Source: Gonapodya prolifera JEL478
Lineage: Eukaryota; Monoblepharomycota; Monoblepharidomycetes; Monoblepharidales; Gonapodyaceae
Direction: 5' to 3'
Length of the DNA: 49,194 bases
Assembly: GCA_001574975.1 (NCBI GenBank)
Contig: KQ965783.1
Coordinates: 247,985-297,178 of the forward strand
Part shown: in pieces, positions 39,532 through 49,194 of the stretch
Layout of the letters: every line of letters begins with the position of its first letter
Numbering within the stretch: the first letter of the stretch is position 1
The notes under the pieces: model-generated
What the model was told of the DNA's origin: nothing
Seen by the model: the letters and a program-made list of their open reading frames with translations, nothing else
Databases searched by the model: none
Position numbers and translations under genes: made by a program

Positions 39532-42294
39532 TCAAAATGTCACGTCACATGATTCACAAATAATAGATGTCGAACCTGCTCTGAGCTTACCATGTTCCAC
39601 AAGCCCTACAAAACTCTTTCGATTACTTCCAGTCTCCGCCCGACCGTTTGGACGGCGTCGATCTCGTACAGGAATCTGGTCCAACGTTCCACGGGAAGAC
39701 CGAATCGTGTTGGTACTTGCGCCATTGGAGCTCACTCGCACGTCGGACCAGGTAGACCGTGGGGACGATGAGGTTTCATCGGCTTGCACGTGAAGGTCGA
39801 GAATATGACGACGAGCTGGTGAGCCGAACACCACCTGGCATTGTAAAAAAAAGTCAACAGCTCACTGCGACGTCTCAGCGGTGCCGCATTTGACGCAGCG
39901 GTGATAGAATTCGAGCGTGAGGAAGCCGCCATGCTTGGTGGTTCTAATGACCGTCCGATCACCCAAGATTAGCACACCATTTTAGACAAGTCGAGGTACA
40001 TGTATTTGCAAGAACTCACTTGATCTGCTTTTCGATGACCCACGTGAAACTAAGAAGGACAATAAGTATAGACCCCGCAATGCCACAAAAGCAACACTTA
40101 CCTGGCGTTGTCTCGCGAATGATTGACGTATCAGACCCAAATCCCCGATTTCGATTCCCGCCCACTCCTGCTGTCCGCTCTTTCGATACTTGTCTACTTC
40201 CAAGACCCCAGTCTCCAACCTTCCTCTGTCGCGATCCTTCTCTCGAACCCATATTCCGCCACACTGCTCCTGCTCCTGCTCCTTGCATTCCTCCATTCCA
40301 ACTTCCATTGCCCCGAGTCCACGTCCCGAATCTCTGGCCAGGGCTGGAGGGCGACCCTCCTACTCGCCCAGGCGACCCGCCGGGACTCCACCCTCTACCC
40401 TTCTCCCTCGCCTCTTGCAGTCGCCCTTCCCTGGCCCGGATATACGCCGTCGGGTCGAAGCGCGGAAACGGGGACGGCGAGCGCGAGCGCGAGGGAGTGG
40501 AACGCGTTGAGCGAGGGAGAGAGCGGGTTGGTGCGCGGTACGTCATTGGAGCCGGTCGCGGCCGAGGTGAGAGGGTGGTGGCGCGGGGTGACACGAGAGG
40601 GTGGCGGTGCGCGGAGGTGGCGGACGTGGACCCGCGGGCGTATGGGGAGGAGCGCGTCGCTGGAGATCTGTAACACGATTTGGGTTTTTTGCTGAGAAGA
40701 GTACGTGCAAGTGCAGCCCGGAGCGCCACCCACGTCAACCTCGTGCTCCGTCCTCTGGGTCTCCCTCGCTCCGGTGACTCTTCTAACCGCTTGGGTCTCG
40801 GGTCCCAGGGGGCTGCTCGACCTCTCGCGTGGGCAGAAATCCTCTCGTGAAGATCCGAAACCACATCGGGCCGAGTTCTGACAAGAGGATCCCACGACGA
40901 GCGGCGGGTGTCGAGCCTTGCCTAGTGTTTACGGGAAGCAAACTGTGATCCAAGCAACAAGAAAACGGACATGGGGGAGCTCCCTACAAGGAGTGCGCGC
41001 ATGACGTCTTCCAGACGCGACAGGTGGTTGCTGAGAGAACTTCCATCCTAAGTTTCAACGGGCGGAATGTAATCTGTCAATTAGAAACAATCATTTGACA
41101 CGGCACGTGAATCGAAATGTAAACTCACGTCTGTGATGATATCGCGCTGCAACTGGTCCAGCTCTCTAGTGAAATTCCGGCCGTTGATGTACGGATCCTT
41201 GTCTGGCCGAGACAGCGCCTGCTCGAGATTTCGCCGAAGAGCTCTGTTTTCATTACCGAGCTATCCGTCCAACCGGTCTTTCGGTTAAAGGCGGTCCATG
41301 AAACGTCACAGTGTCAAGGTGTCAAACTTACACGAGCGATCTCGCCATCCTTTTCCTCAACGACTCCACGCAATTTCTCCACTTCTTTTCTCAAGGCGCG
41401 TACAACACGTCGCGCGGATTCTGGAGAGTAATCATCTTGGGGAACGAGGGGCAGTGGGTAGAAAACGCTGGTCGGTGATCAGGGTCAGTCCACGCCTTTC
41501 ACAGTGCCCCCCATCTCTCATATTCTGTTTCGCGTGATCATGCGCCTCCGGCGGAAATATACGCTCCGCGCTGTGTCATTCGCGCTTCGCGCAGATCATT
41601 CGCCTGCAGCGGACTCCTCGGTCAGCGCAGTCGCGCTTAGGCCTCGGGGACCTCCCTCCGCTCGCGTTGCTCGCTCCAGTCGGATGCTCACCGGTCAAAA
41701 GCTGCTTCGTACGCGAGCACAAGGTATCGTTTATTCGAAGGAGGGAACGGGGTGGCACCAGGTCCCTTGAGCTTGTGGTGATCAGCGGGCACAAGATCAT
41801 GAGCGGTCAGGACACTCAGCGATACTGTGGAGTTCATCTTTTTTTGGAGTGTGTGATACAGATAAACGCGACTTCCACCCAGAGCGATCTACACGAAGAA
41901 TTGCAACTCACCTTTCGCAACGCAGACGCGAGCATTTCGACAAAGACGCGGTACTTTTTGACATTTCCCGTCCGGCGCGATATCTCCTCCACATCTTTTC
42001 GCAATCAGAACGTTCGTTCGATTTTTACGACTGTACTCTTGAGACGATGCAGAATCGATTGCGGTTCAACGCACAGTCTGCTGTGAACTCTGCCCTCCAT
42101 ATCTCCAACGAATCCTTTTCCTTTGCCACGATGCCCATCGCGTGTGCTCTTCGCGTGTTGTTTCCTGGCGTTGTATTCGAAGTCGAGTCGAGCGAATGCA
42201 CCGTGAGCGTGACCGTGAAGTTTCCGACGTCGCCTGCAATCGTCAGCGGCAGCGTCGAAGGTGCGCCTGCGGCCATCGCATCCGCCGGAGTCAA
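39532..42294 (-). CDS. CCDC61: CCDC61/VFL3 centriole-assembly protein
   Basis: Matching blocks in order: an N-terminal XRCC4-like head with SLEIWRAEF (~42070), EEISRRTGNVKKYRVFVEML and ASAL (~41890-41970; human FIEDLTHKTGNFKQFNIFCHML), KRYLVLAYEAAFDR spliced to VFYPLPL (human KRYLILIYSVEFDR, IHYPLPL), a coiled coil SARRVVRALRKEVEKLRGVV, a basic Arg/Ser/Pro-rich region and RFDPTAYIRAREGR (~40450; human RFDPTAFVKAKERK), then Ser-rich C-terminal exons to 39532. CCDC61/VFL3 organises basal-body appendages and flagellar placement, so its presence fits a zoospore-forming fungus. Start may be ATG 42294 or 42276. Introner-like intron at 41468-41691. Head to head with VPS52. Confidence 0.8.
41468..41691 (-). 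mobile_element. Introner-like element, copy C (intron of CCDC61)
   Basis: Splices AAFDR to VFYPLPL, matching the CCDC61 family without gap (donor GTGAGC, acceptor GACCAG). From ~12 nt after the donor, the minus strand has GGAGCGAGCAACGCGAGCGG, CCCCGAGGCCTAAGCGCGA, CTGACCGAGGAGTCCGC, GCGCGAAGCGCGAATGACAC, AGCGCGGAGCGTATATT. All are shared in order with copy B and in part with copy A. The best-preserved single unit. Confidence 0.7.
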
Positions 42295-42351
42295 GAGTGC
42301 GTGCGGTCGGAAGTCGCTGTGTCCACGAATTATCCGACCGCAGTCTCTCCA
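42295..42351. promoter_or_regulatory. Very short divergent promoter of CCDC61 and VPS52
   Basis: The start codons of the two head-to-head genes lie about 57 bp apart (75 bp if CCDC61 starts at 42276), so promoters and 5'UTRs must overlap the partner's transcript. No recognised core element in the gap. Confidence 0.4.
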
Positions 42352-45300
42352 ATGGCAATTACAGTCGAAACATCGGCAGCGACGTCGAATCCGGATGCTT
42401 CTACGCCCAAGGACTTGCCTGCAAACGGAGCGACTGACAACGCAGATGTCCAGGCATTCGTGAAAAGCCTAATCGAGGTGCTATCATCGTACACTCTTGC
42501 GGTGACCCGCGGCTCAAACCTCGACTCCTTGCAGGGTGATGGCGCCGACGACGACGACGCAGACTCGGACGAAACGCCATTCGCAGAGTGGAATGAAGAC
42601 CTGGGCGAGGAAGGTGCGTAACGCCAGCTACAAGTTACAATTGACAGAGCACCACCGTCCAACCAATGAATAACATGGCATCGTGTGATTTCATTTCGTA
42701 TTATGTGAAGGTGGCATCTCTGAGGATATGTTTTACGAGGACCCGCTTATTCGAGATGCGATCCAAAAGGTATGCCAGTCACGTCTCAATGAGCTTCTCG
42801 TGACCTCCCGCGACTCGAAATATCCTGCTCCGCCATGTCTGCCCTCCATATAGGGTGTTGACTTGCGGCAATATGCCAAGGATATAGAGCAGCAACTGAA
42901 AGAAGTCGAAAACGAGCACATTATGGATTGTGAGTTCCTCATGACCTTGTTCAGGAAATTCGAAGAAGAGATGGATCTTTCGAAGATACCTACCGCCTCC
43001 GAAGCTGGCTGGGAATCCCCTCACTGTAGCGACGGATACGCCATCGACGTCCCACCTCTTTCCGAAACACTAACTCTCGTTCTTGTTCCTCACAAGACGT
43101 CACCTCATCCCGCCAACTCACCACGCTCCACTCGCAAATATCCCGCTGCAGCGACCTCTTGTCCGACCTCGAGGGTCTCTTTGAAGGGTTCCAGTCCGAG
43201 CTTGGCGGACTCGCAGAGGAGATCAGGGATCTCAAGGAGAGGAGCGAGAGGATGGACGTGAAGTTGAAGAATAGATCGGTGGGTGGGACGTCCAGTGTGC
43301 TGCCCCGCCGGTGTTTGGTTTGCTCAGCGGTTTCGGTTGCAAGGCGGTCGAGAGACAGCTCAGTGTTCTTCTTGACGGAGTTGTTCTCAGTCCCTCCCTT
43401 ATCCGGTATGTACGGTTGGTCCCTGTGCTGTGTCATTGTTGCTTAAAACCTCCACCTTCAACACTATCCCGCGCAGTAAAATCTGCGACGGCGAAATCAA
43501 CGATTCCTACATGGAGGCCGTGCAGCTTCTCACCGACAAAATCGCATACGTCAAGGGCCAACAGGGCAAGCACGTCTTGCGGGCGTTCAAGGAGATCGGA
43601 CCGGAGCTGGAAAGGCTGAGGTTGAAGGTGCGTGGGCACTTGGGCTGACCGAGCTTCTTTGCAGTTCACTGCGCCCTCGACAAAATGCGCTGGGTCTCAA
43701 CACGTTTCTCGCAACCAGGCAACAGAACGTTTGCGAGACTATATCACAGACAAACTAAAGGCCTTGCGCACGACGACCACGAACGTCGCTATAATTCAAC
43801 AGAACGGTATGCCCCTCGAACCTCAACTTCTCTGGAATTATTCCCCCTTCATCCGTCTCACACGCAACCGCCTTCCCCACACCCCAGTCCTCCTCAAAAA
43901 CCGCGACATGTACTGGTTCCTCCTCGAACGTCACGCCGAAGCCGCGTCCGAGATCCGCTCCGTCTACGTCGCCACGCTACAGGCGCACTACCTCGCCCTC
44001 TTTGACCGCTACTGCCGCGCGGCACTCCGACTACAAGCCCCCGCACCCTCGGACCGATCCGATTTGATGGCGGAAGAAGGCGCCCGCAGGGGTCTTTCGA
44101 TTTTGGGATTGGGTGGAGCAGTGAGCAAGCTCGTGGTGAAGGATAAGGCGAATGTGTTTGCGCTGGGAGATAGAGTGCAGGTGGTGTTGAATCCGGATCC
44201 GGGAATTATTCTTGTGACTATGGCGGAGGCGAACAATGCGGTACGTGCAAGTGAAGGAGGGCAAGTCTGAACGCCAAAACTGATGCGTTCGGTGGACGCC
44301 ATTTCTAGCGATACCCATTTGAAGCCATCTTCAAAAGCGTCACTCGGCTTCTCCTCGACAACGCCAGCTCCGAGTACATCTTTACCACGGAATACTTTTT
44401 CTCGCCACGCAGTCGGCAGGGTCACGGATCATCGGGCACCAGTGTGGCCGGATCCATCTTCACCGAGATTTTCGAGCCCACGCTCAAACTTGTCCTGTCG
44501 CTCGTGAAGCAGTACTCCGAGTCCACGTACGACGCCGTTGGTCTTCTGCTGTGCATACGACTCAATCAGCAAGCCCAGCTCATCATGCAGAAGAGGCGTA
44601 TACCCGGGCTCGAAAGCTTCACGAACGCAATTACGATGTTGCTGTGGCCGAGGTTCCAGTCGCTCATAGACATGCATTGTGAGAGCCTGAGAAAAGCGTC
44701 TGCTGCGAAACTCATTGGCCCAACGAAGGATTTCACTCCGCATTTTGTGAGTGAATCTTATTGATACCTTCGTGATGCAATCACCGCTTCAAAATCGCTC
44801 TTTGCCTTAGGTGACTCGTCGATATAGTGAATTTGCAGCTTCGATTCTTACACTCAATCAAGGCTACGATGATGCACTCCTTCACAACAGGTGTTAGATG
44901 ATCGCTTGATTTACTTCTGCAACCGCAAACCTTCTTTCTCTTGCTCACTGTTAGCCTCTCGCGCCTTCGCAACGAAATCGAAGGTCTTCTTTTCAGAATG
45001 AGCGCAGAGTTTGGGGACCGACGCAGTCGCCTCATATTCCTCATCAACAATTACGATTTAGTCACCTCTATTCTATCGGTAGGCACTTTTGATGGTTTAG
45101 TCTACTGAAATCACATGTCGAACCACGTCTCGTTCAAGGAATACACGGCACCCACCTTCGAAAGCGAGAAACTCTACTTCGGAAATGTGCGTGCGATAGC
45201 GCCAAATTAACCACGTTCTCTTACAAAGGTTTGTGTTTCAGGTGCTGGCAAATAAAATGGTTGAGTATGTCGAGGAGGAACTGCGTCCAAGGTTTAGCGG

Positions 45301-45784
45301 TTTGATCGGAGGTGAGAACAGCTTGTCATCTTCATACCGAAAGAGCGCCTTGTGCAAATGAAACAAACGGACTCCTATTGTTAGTGGTGGTGCAGTGTGA
45401 AAATGCAATTGGTGCCGGCGACTTGACGGCGATCGACAAAATTGATGGTCAGAAGCTGGAGCTCATTGCGTCAGACTTCAACAGCATTTGGAAGACTGCT
45501 ATTTCGGAAGTCAATCAGAGCGTTCTTCAATCGTTCCCTAATCTCACAAACGGCGTCAGGGTTCTGCAAGGTAAGCCTCTGGGACATTGTGCAACGGGGT
45601 TGATACCATACCAATCACATCATATCCCACTACGTTAAAAGCGGTCTTGACCCGACTGATTGTATACTACCGTCAATTTCTGGAAATATGGCAAAGACGA
45701 TTCACCGCGAGAGGCACATCGGTTTCACCAGTCGGCTTGCAAGTCGTTATGCTCGAAATTAAAAGACTTGCCCGAGTAGTGTAA
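42352..45784 (+). CDS. VPS52: VPS52, GARP/EARP tethering-complex subunit
   Basis: ATG 42352; first exon to 42613 (VQAFVKSLIEVLSSYTLAV, acidic DDDDADSDETPF). Next exons give SEDMFYEDPLIRDAIQK, GVDLRQYAKDIEQQLKEVE, LTTLHSQISRCSDLLSDLEG with QSELGGLAEEIRDLKERSER, KICDGEINDSYMEAVQLL, ERLRDYITDKLKALRTT, LLKNRDMYWFLLERHAEAA, ALFDRYCRAALRLQ, then RYPFEAIFKSVTRLLLDNA, YDAVGLLLCIRLNQQAQ, VTRRYSEFAASILTLNQGY, RLIFLINNYDLVTSIL and SIWKTAISEVNQSVLQSFPN, finishing VMLEIKRLARVV. VPS52 is the core of GARP/EARP, which tether endosome-derived vesicles at the trans-Golgi and recycling endosomes. All exons join in phase with no lesion seen. Confidence 0.88.
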
Positions 45785-45902
45785 ATATGTCGACCTCATG
45801 TATTTGTTACATCCTGAAAGTATGGTGGATACCTCTAAAATGACGTGAGATCCTTCGTCTGGCAACTTAAGCAGACATACGGTTCACTTTAGAATCAAGC
45901 AG

Positions 45903-46489
45903 TTAAAGCAGGAAGAAAAGCGCGTAGAGAGCTTTATAGTCGTAATTTGACGGAGAAAAGATAAAGAACGCTTCACCTTTGTCGTGAACAGTCTGGAATG
46001 CCACCTCGGAGAGATCCGTGCACTGGATCTCGGTGAACACGCCGTCGCATTTCTTCCGCAGAGCGTCCTTACTCGCGGCGTAGACCATTTTGGATTTGAT
46101 TCTTGCGGTGTCTGGAGACCTGAAGGTAACAGAGTGACAAACCAGTTGGACACGTCGCGGGAGCGATTATCCGCGTACCAAGAGTAAAACAGGATCTTGT
46201 GCCTCTCTCCGTCGGACGTGTTGTAGACAAAGTCGTACACTGCCCAGCGACAGTCATCTTTCGGGAGGCTTTTGATGAACTCCTCGTAAGTTCCTTTCTC
46301 AACAGCTTGGTCGATGACTATCTGCTTCATGTCGTCACTCAGTTTGTAGACAATATAACTGCGGTGAAACTAGTGAGCGCTCACGGCGGATTGAATGATT
46401 TTGGACTCCTTTACTCACGCGTACTTCTTTTTCAGCTTGAGGTCCTGGAACACGTTGAGGCACTCGCTATCGACATCAACTCCAGAAGC
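45903..46489 (-). CDS. Cofilin / ADF actin-depolymerising factor
   Basis: Exon 46431-46489 reads [20 protein letters not shown] and KKYA. Then come [48 protein letters not shown], spliced over a ~59-nt intron (46120-46178, GTACGC...CAG) to [38 protein letters not shown]. This is the full ADF-homology fold including the actin-binding [13 protein letters not shown] helix. Cofilin severs and depolymerises ADP-actin filaments. The initiator codon lies in an upstream exon (between ~46500 and 46600) that I could not fix. The C-terminus reads on for 23 residues after VHDK, or a further intron begins at GTGAAG. Confidence 0.85.
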
Positions 46490-46716
46490 CTACCAAAAAG
46501 AATAAAGAAAGTTTGGTCAAGACTTGAGTGAGAATCGACAGTCATCCGAGCAAATCGCCAAACAGAGGGTAATCGCGGTCGACGGCTCTCGAATTGGGTG
46601 ATGGATTGATGCTGGCTACCCAAGCGCGCTCTGAGGCTATAGCGTTCGGCTCCCGCTCACCATCGTGATTGTGATTGTGTTGTTGTTTGACCCAGCGAGG
46701 CACTTTGCATTTTGAC

Positions 46717-47930
46717 TTAAACTCCGTGCCACAAATGTTGTTCACCCAACCAATCCTGTTTTCGAAATGCAAATGCCAAATATACACCAATAGCTTCCCA
46801 TTCATCAAACGCAATTTCTCCTCTTGCGTTCATAACATTCATACGGTAAAGAAGGCGCTTCGACTCTCCGTCCTTGACACTCTCCAGATACATCCTCTGG
46901 AACTGCTGTTTGAATATGAGCTCCAGGCCGTATTCACGAGCCAACCTGTATCGAGGACCTTGGCTTCGTAATCGCACAAGCGTAAGAAAAATCGGACTCA
47001 CCGCACGAGAGTTGGGAAGTGGACCAGGTATTCCGGCACATCATGGATAGCTCCTCAAGCTTGAACACGTAACGGCATCCAAACGCACGGTAAGAGCTCT
47101 TTTGGTCGAAAGATATGCGATATATATCGTTGCCAAAGGAAAGCCCGGTGGTATTTCGTAGCTTCTTCCTGGAGAGCATGTAGTCGAACAATGGCTCTTC
47201 ACAGCTCTCCTAACGAGGATGCGATGAGCAATATTCCTTAAACTATCCAGTAAGCATTCGGTGTTGTGCCAAAGAAGACCCCTCCAGAACGAAGTCTCTC
47301 AAACATCATTCGGACTTTGGCCTCAGACTCAAACGAGCAGTGTATGACAAATTGGGAGCCGACTACGTCGTACATTGGGATGTCCGGAATGCGTTCGACT
47401 AGTGGAACCGAAAAGCAGTCAACGTGATGAAACTGTGATGTAAAAGTGTTATTCCTGAGATTCTGAAAACGCTCCCTGGCTTGCGTGACCGACACCTCAG
47501 CAATGCTTTCACGATAAAGAAAGTGAATGAGGCTGGTAACCGCAATGTATGAAACAGCTCTCACCAACACCAACGAGGGAGGAAATATTTGCGATTTGCC
47601 ACTTGTTAAGATCACCTCCCTTGCCACAGCCGAGATCAAAGACTGAGTCCCGTGGCCGTGTGTAGCGTTGGATTTACGATGCTTTGATCCAGTTGTTGAA
47701 ATTCGACTTCTCAACCGGTCGGTCATGTCTCTGCTTAGCGCATTGTAGTGCGCCGCTACGGAAGAGCCTTGCCTCTTAGCTTCGGGTTCGGTGAAATCAT
47801 CCTGTTTGCGCTTCATTTGCTGTCGCAAGTGGGAAGCGATTTGTGGTTTGAAATCCAAAAGTTCAGCCTGTCGCTCTGCCCCATCAAACGAACTATCATC
47901 CATCAAAGTACGCATATATATACATTTCAC
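46717..47930 (-). pseudogene. mRNA cap guanine-N7 methyltransferase (RNMT/ABD1) copy, multiply broken
   Basis: Family blocks in order: VAAHYNAL, NFNNWIKAS-stop-IQRYTRP, the SAM-binding [85 protein letters not shown] with GCRYVFKLEE, DVPEYLVHFPTLVR, LAREYGLELIFKQQFQRMY and FDEWEAIGVYLAFAFRKQD to the stop at 46717. The enzyme methylates the mRNA cap and is essential in yeast. Lesions: a short deletion with frame change before NFNNWIK (~47700), an in-frame TAA inside NNWIKAS-IQ (~47668), and a one-base loss in FKLEE/AIHDVPEY (~47055). The remaining introns look normal. I infer a recent non-functional duplicate, with an intact copy elsewhere. Confidence 0.7.
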
Positions 47931-47982
47931 GTGTATTCCAATTTGATAGGAGTACGAAAGGAAGCAACAATGTCCCAGTGTC

Positions 47983-49194
47983 TATGAGAGTTTCCGCTTC
48001 TTCGTTGCTCTCCCGTGCTCACTTTGAAGCCCCTGCATGCGGAAGGTTTCCTTCCGCTTCGCCTTTCCTTTTTCCGATGCAATTTTTTCTTCTTTAGCCT
48101 GGAATCAGATCGAACAGTCAGTCAAGTCCACGCTGCAGAAGCACACAAAACACTGCAATCTATACACACCGCTACCTTTTTCCGTGCGGCTTGCGTTTCC
48201 TGTTTTTTCTGCCTTTTCTTCGCTAGTTTGTCTTGTCTGATCGTGTTCAATTGCTGCATCATGGTGTAAATCCGCTTCTCGTCAGTCTCCATGACAACAG
48301 CTCTTCGCTCCAGCAGCGTCGGCTTCTGCTTCTTTGGAACCATTTTAGGTTTGCTGGAAAACGGAAGCGTCCCTTGAAGAGACTTGCTGATCCTGAGCGG
48401 GTTGAAACGTCGCAGAGGTCGTTCAATCGACTGAGGGCCGACAAATGTTGTTTAGCTTTGATTCGTCCTTGCATCCCGAAAACATTTGTTACCTTGTACG
48501 CTGAATCTGAGTTCTGAACGACTTCCAAGCCTGTATCCTTCCTGATTTGCTCCATGGTCCGCATTCCACGCCAAGAAGACTTTTCGGGGAGCAATAAAGA
48601 AGTCACTGGATTATAATAGCGTTTCAGTACCACAGGATACCAAGTCCGAAGTATCACGATATCTGCAAAACGATTCACGTGAAAACTGGGGGCCGCTGAC
48701 AAGGTTAATCAATTCTAATAAATGTAATATCTCACCTGATATCAGAACCTTGTCTTCAAACGCAGCTCGAAAACACCCTTCGGGTGTCTGTAAAGGTGAA
48801 CCAGGTGACTACCAGTACATCGTTGGAGAGAAACGGAAACCACTCACAGCAAGCGCTCGCTTCACTTGACCTCTGATTCCACTAACAGTTCTAATAGCTG
48901 CACCTTCAAACTTCGCGATTTCCAAAGCTGATGTAAACATATCTTTCACAAACGCAGTATTTTTGAAAATTTTGTATGGAACACCTGGAAAGAGGGACCC
49001 TAGATTGATAACCAGACTGGTTACAAGATTCAGTCCCGCTCACCTGTCAGTTTAAGCTTCTTCACGATTTCGGTAGCATGGTTATTGTCCAATATAACAC
49101 CAGTAGCGCTGATACGGAAGTCGGTCTGAGAAATGAAAACCGGAATCAGTTCATGAGGTTTCAAAACTTAGCTCGCAGTACGTACTGTGGGATC
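47983..49194 (-). CDS. BMS1: BMS1 ribosome-biogenesis GTPase, C-terminal part (runs off right edge)
   Basis: From the right edge leftward the exons give ATGVILDNNHATEIVKKLKL with TG, VPYKIFKNTAFVKDMFTSAL, FEGAAIRTVSGIRGQVKRAL, TPEGCFRAAFEDKVLIS, DIVILRTWYPVVLKRYYNP, WRGMRTMEQIRKDTGLEV, a segment LRRFNPLRISKSLQGTLPFS, then KPTLLERRAVVMETDEKRI, a basic coil KLAKKRQKKQETQAARKK and a last exon (47983-48098) ending EHGRATKKRKLS. BMS1 is the GTPase that, with Rcl1, drives early 40S pre-rRNA processing in the nucleolus; TSR1 is similar, but the wording here is that of BMS1. The N-terminal G domain is outside the window. Intact as far as seen. Confidence 0.88.

Noticed and set aside
42005-42358. Arg/Asp-rich 117-codon minus-strand ORF as an independent gene
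   Set aside because: It is an out-of-frame reading over the first exons of CCDC61 (frame 42025-42294 carries SLEIWRAEF) and overlaps the VPS52 start.
46120-46142. A 23-nt mini-intron in cofilin (GTTTGT...TTCAG) that restores the frame
   Set aside because: The preceding [11 protein letters not shown] segment is absent from cofilins. A GTACGC donor at 46178 with the same acceptor gives an ordinary ~59-nt intron and joins FYSW to SPDTAR exactly as in the family.

Overview
The window looks like nuclear DNA of a zoosporic (chytrid-like) fungus. Genes are split by short GT-AG introns, the sequence is mostly CpG-rich, and the intact genes are typical eukaryotic housekeeping genes (DDB1, APC10/DOC1, VPS52, cofilin, BMS1). 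A CCDC61/VFL3-type centriole protein fits an organism that builds flagella, and the PKC-like HR1 protein fits a fungus. Species cannot be named from sequence alone.

Layout. 1-670: N-terminus of a PKC/Rho-effector-like HR1 protein, running off the left edge. 1.7-3.6 kb: two relics (EXORDIUM-like, MYND-like). 4.0-7.0 kb: a PH/poly-proline/WH2-like actin regulator. 7.2-8.3 kb: a multicopper-oxidase relic. 9.4-10.1 kb: a rhodanese. 10.3-13.0 kb: a tandem pair of cysteine-rich secreted proteins with identical exon plans. 13.4-14.2 kb: an O6-alkylguanine-DNA alkyltransferase. 14.3-16.3 kb: a decayed MFS (monocarboxylate-type) transporter and an F-box/ankyrin fragment. 16.9-18.1 kb: an intact MYND-finger gene. 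18.5-19.7 kb: an aspartic-protease relic against a second MYND relic. 20.0-20.7 kb: an AGTRAP-like membrane protein. 20.9-27.2 kb: DDB1 and APC10, divergent. 27.4-33.2 kb: a decayed coiled-coil gene, a DNA transposon with terminal inverted repeats and a broken integrase core, then a strongly CpG-poor block with unrecognised ORFs. 33.2-35.9 kb: a broken hybrid histidine kinase. 36.3-38.8 kb: a Nudix hydrolase, a secreted-protein fragment and a RalGAP-beta-like fragment. 39.5-45.8 kb: CCDC61/VFL3 and VPS52, head to head with about 57 bp between start codons. 45.9-49.2 kb: cofilin, a broken mRNA cap methyltransferase copy, and the 3' part of BMS1.

Two things stand out. First, three introns in three unrelated genes (the MFS relic, DDB1 and CCDC61) are built largely from one repeat, always in the sense orientation. 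In DDB1 and CCDC61 it starts within about 20 bases of the 5' splice site. This is what introner elements (transposable introns) look like. Second, intact core genes alternate with multiply damaged copies, including a broken copy of the normally essential cap methyltransferase, and an AT/TpG-rich, CpG-depleted island surrounds the transposon, as expected from old cytosine methylation.

Exon boundaries were inferred by eye from GT-AG sites, frame and family alignment from memory. Identities rest on recognised motifs; no database search was run. Some single-base lesions could be assembly errors.
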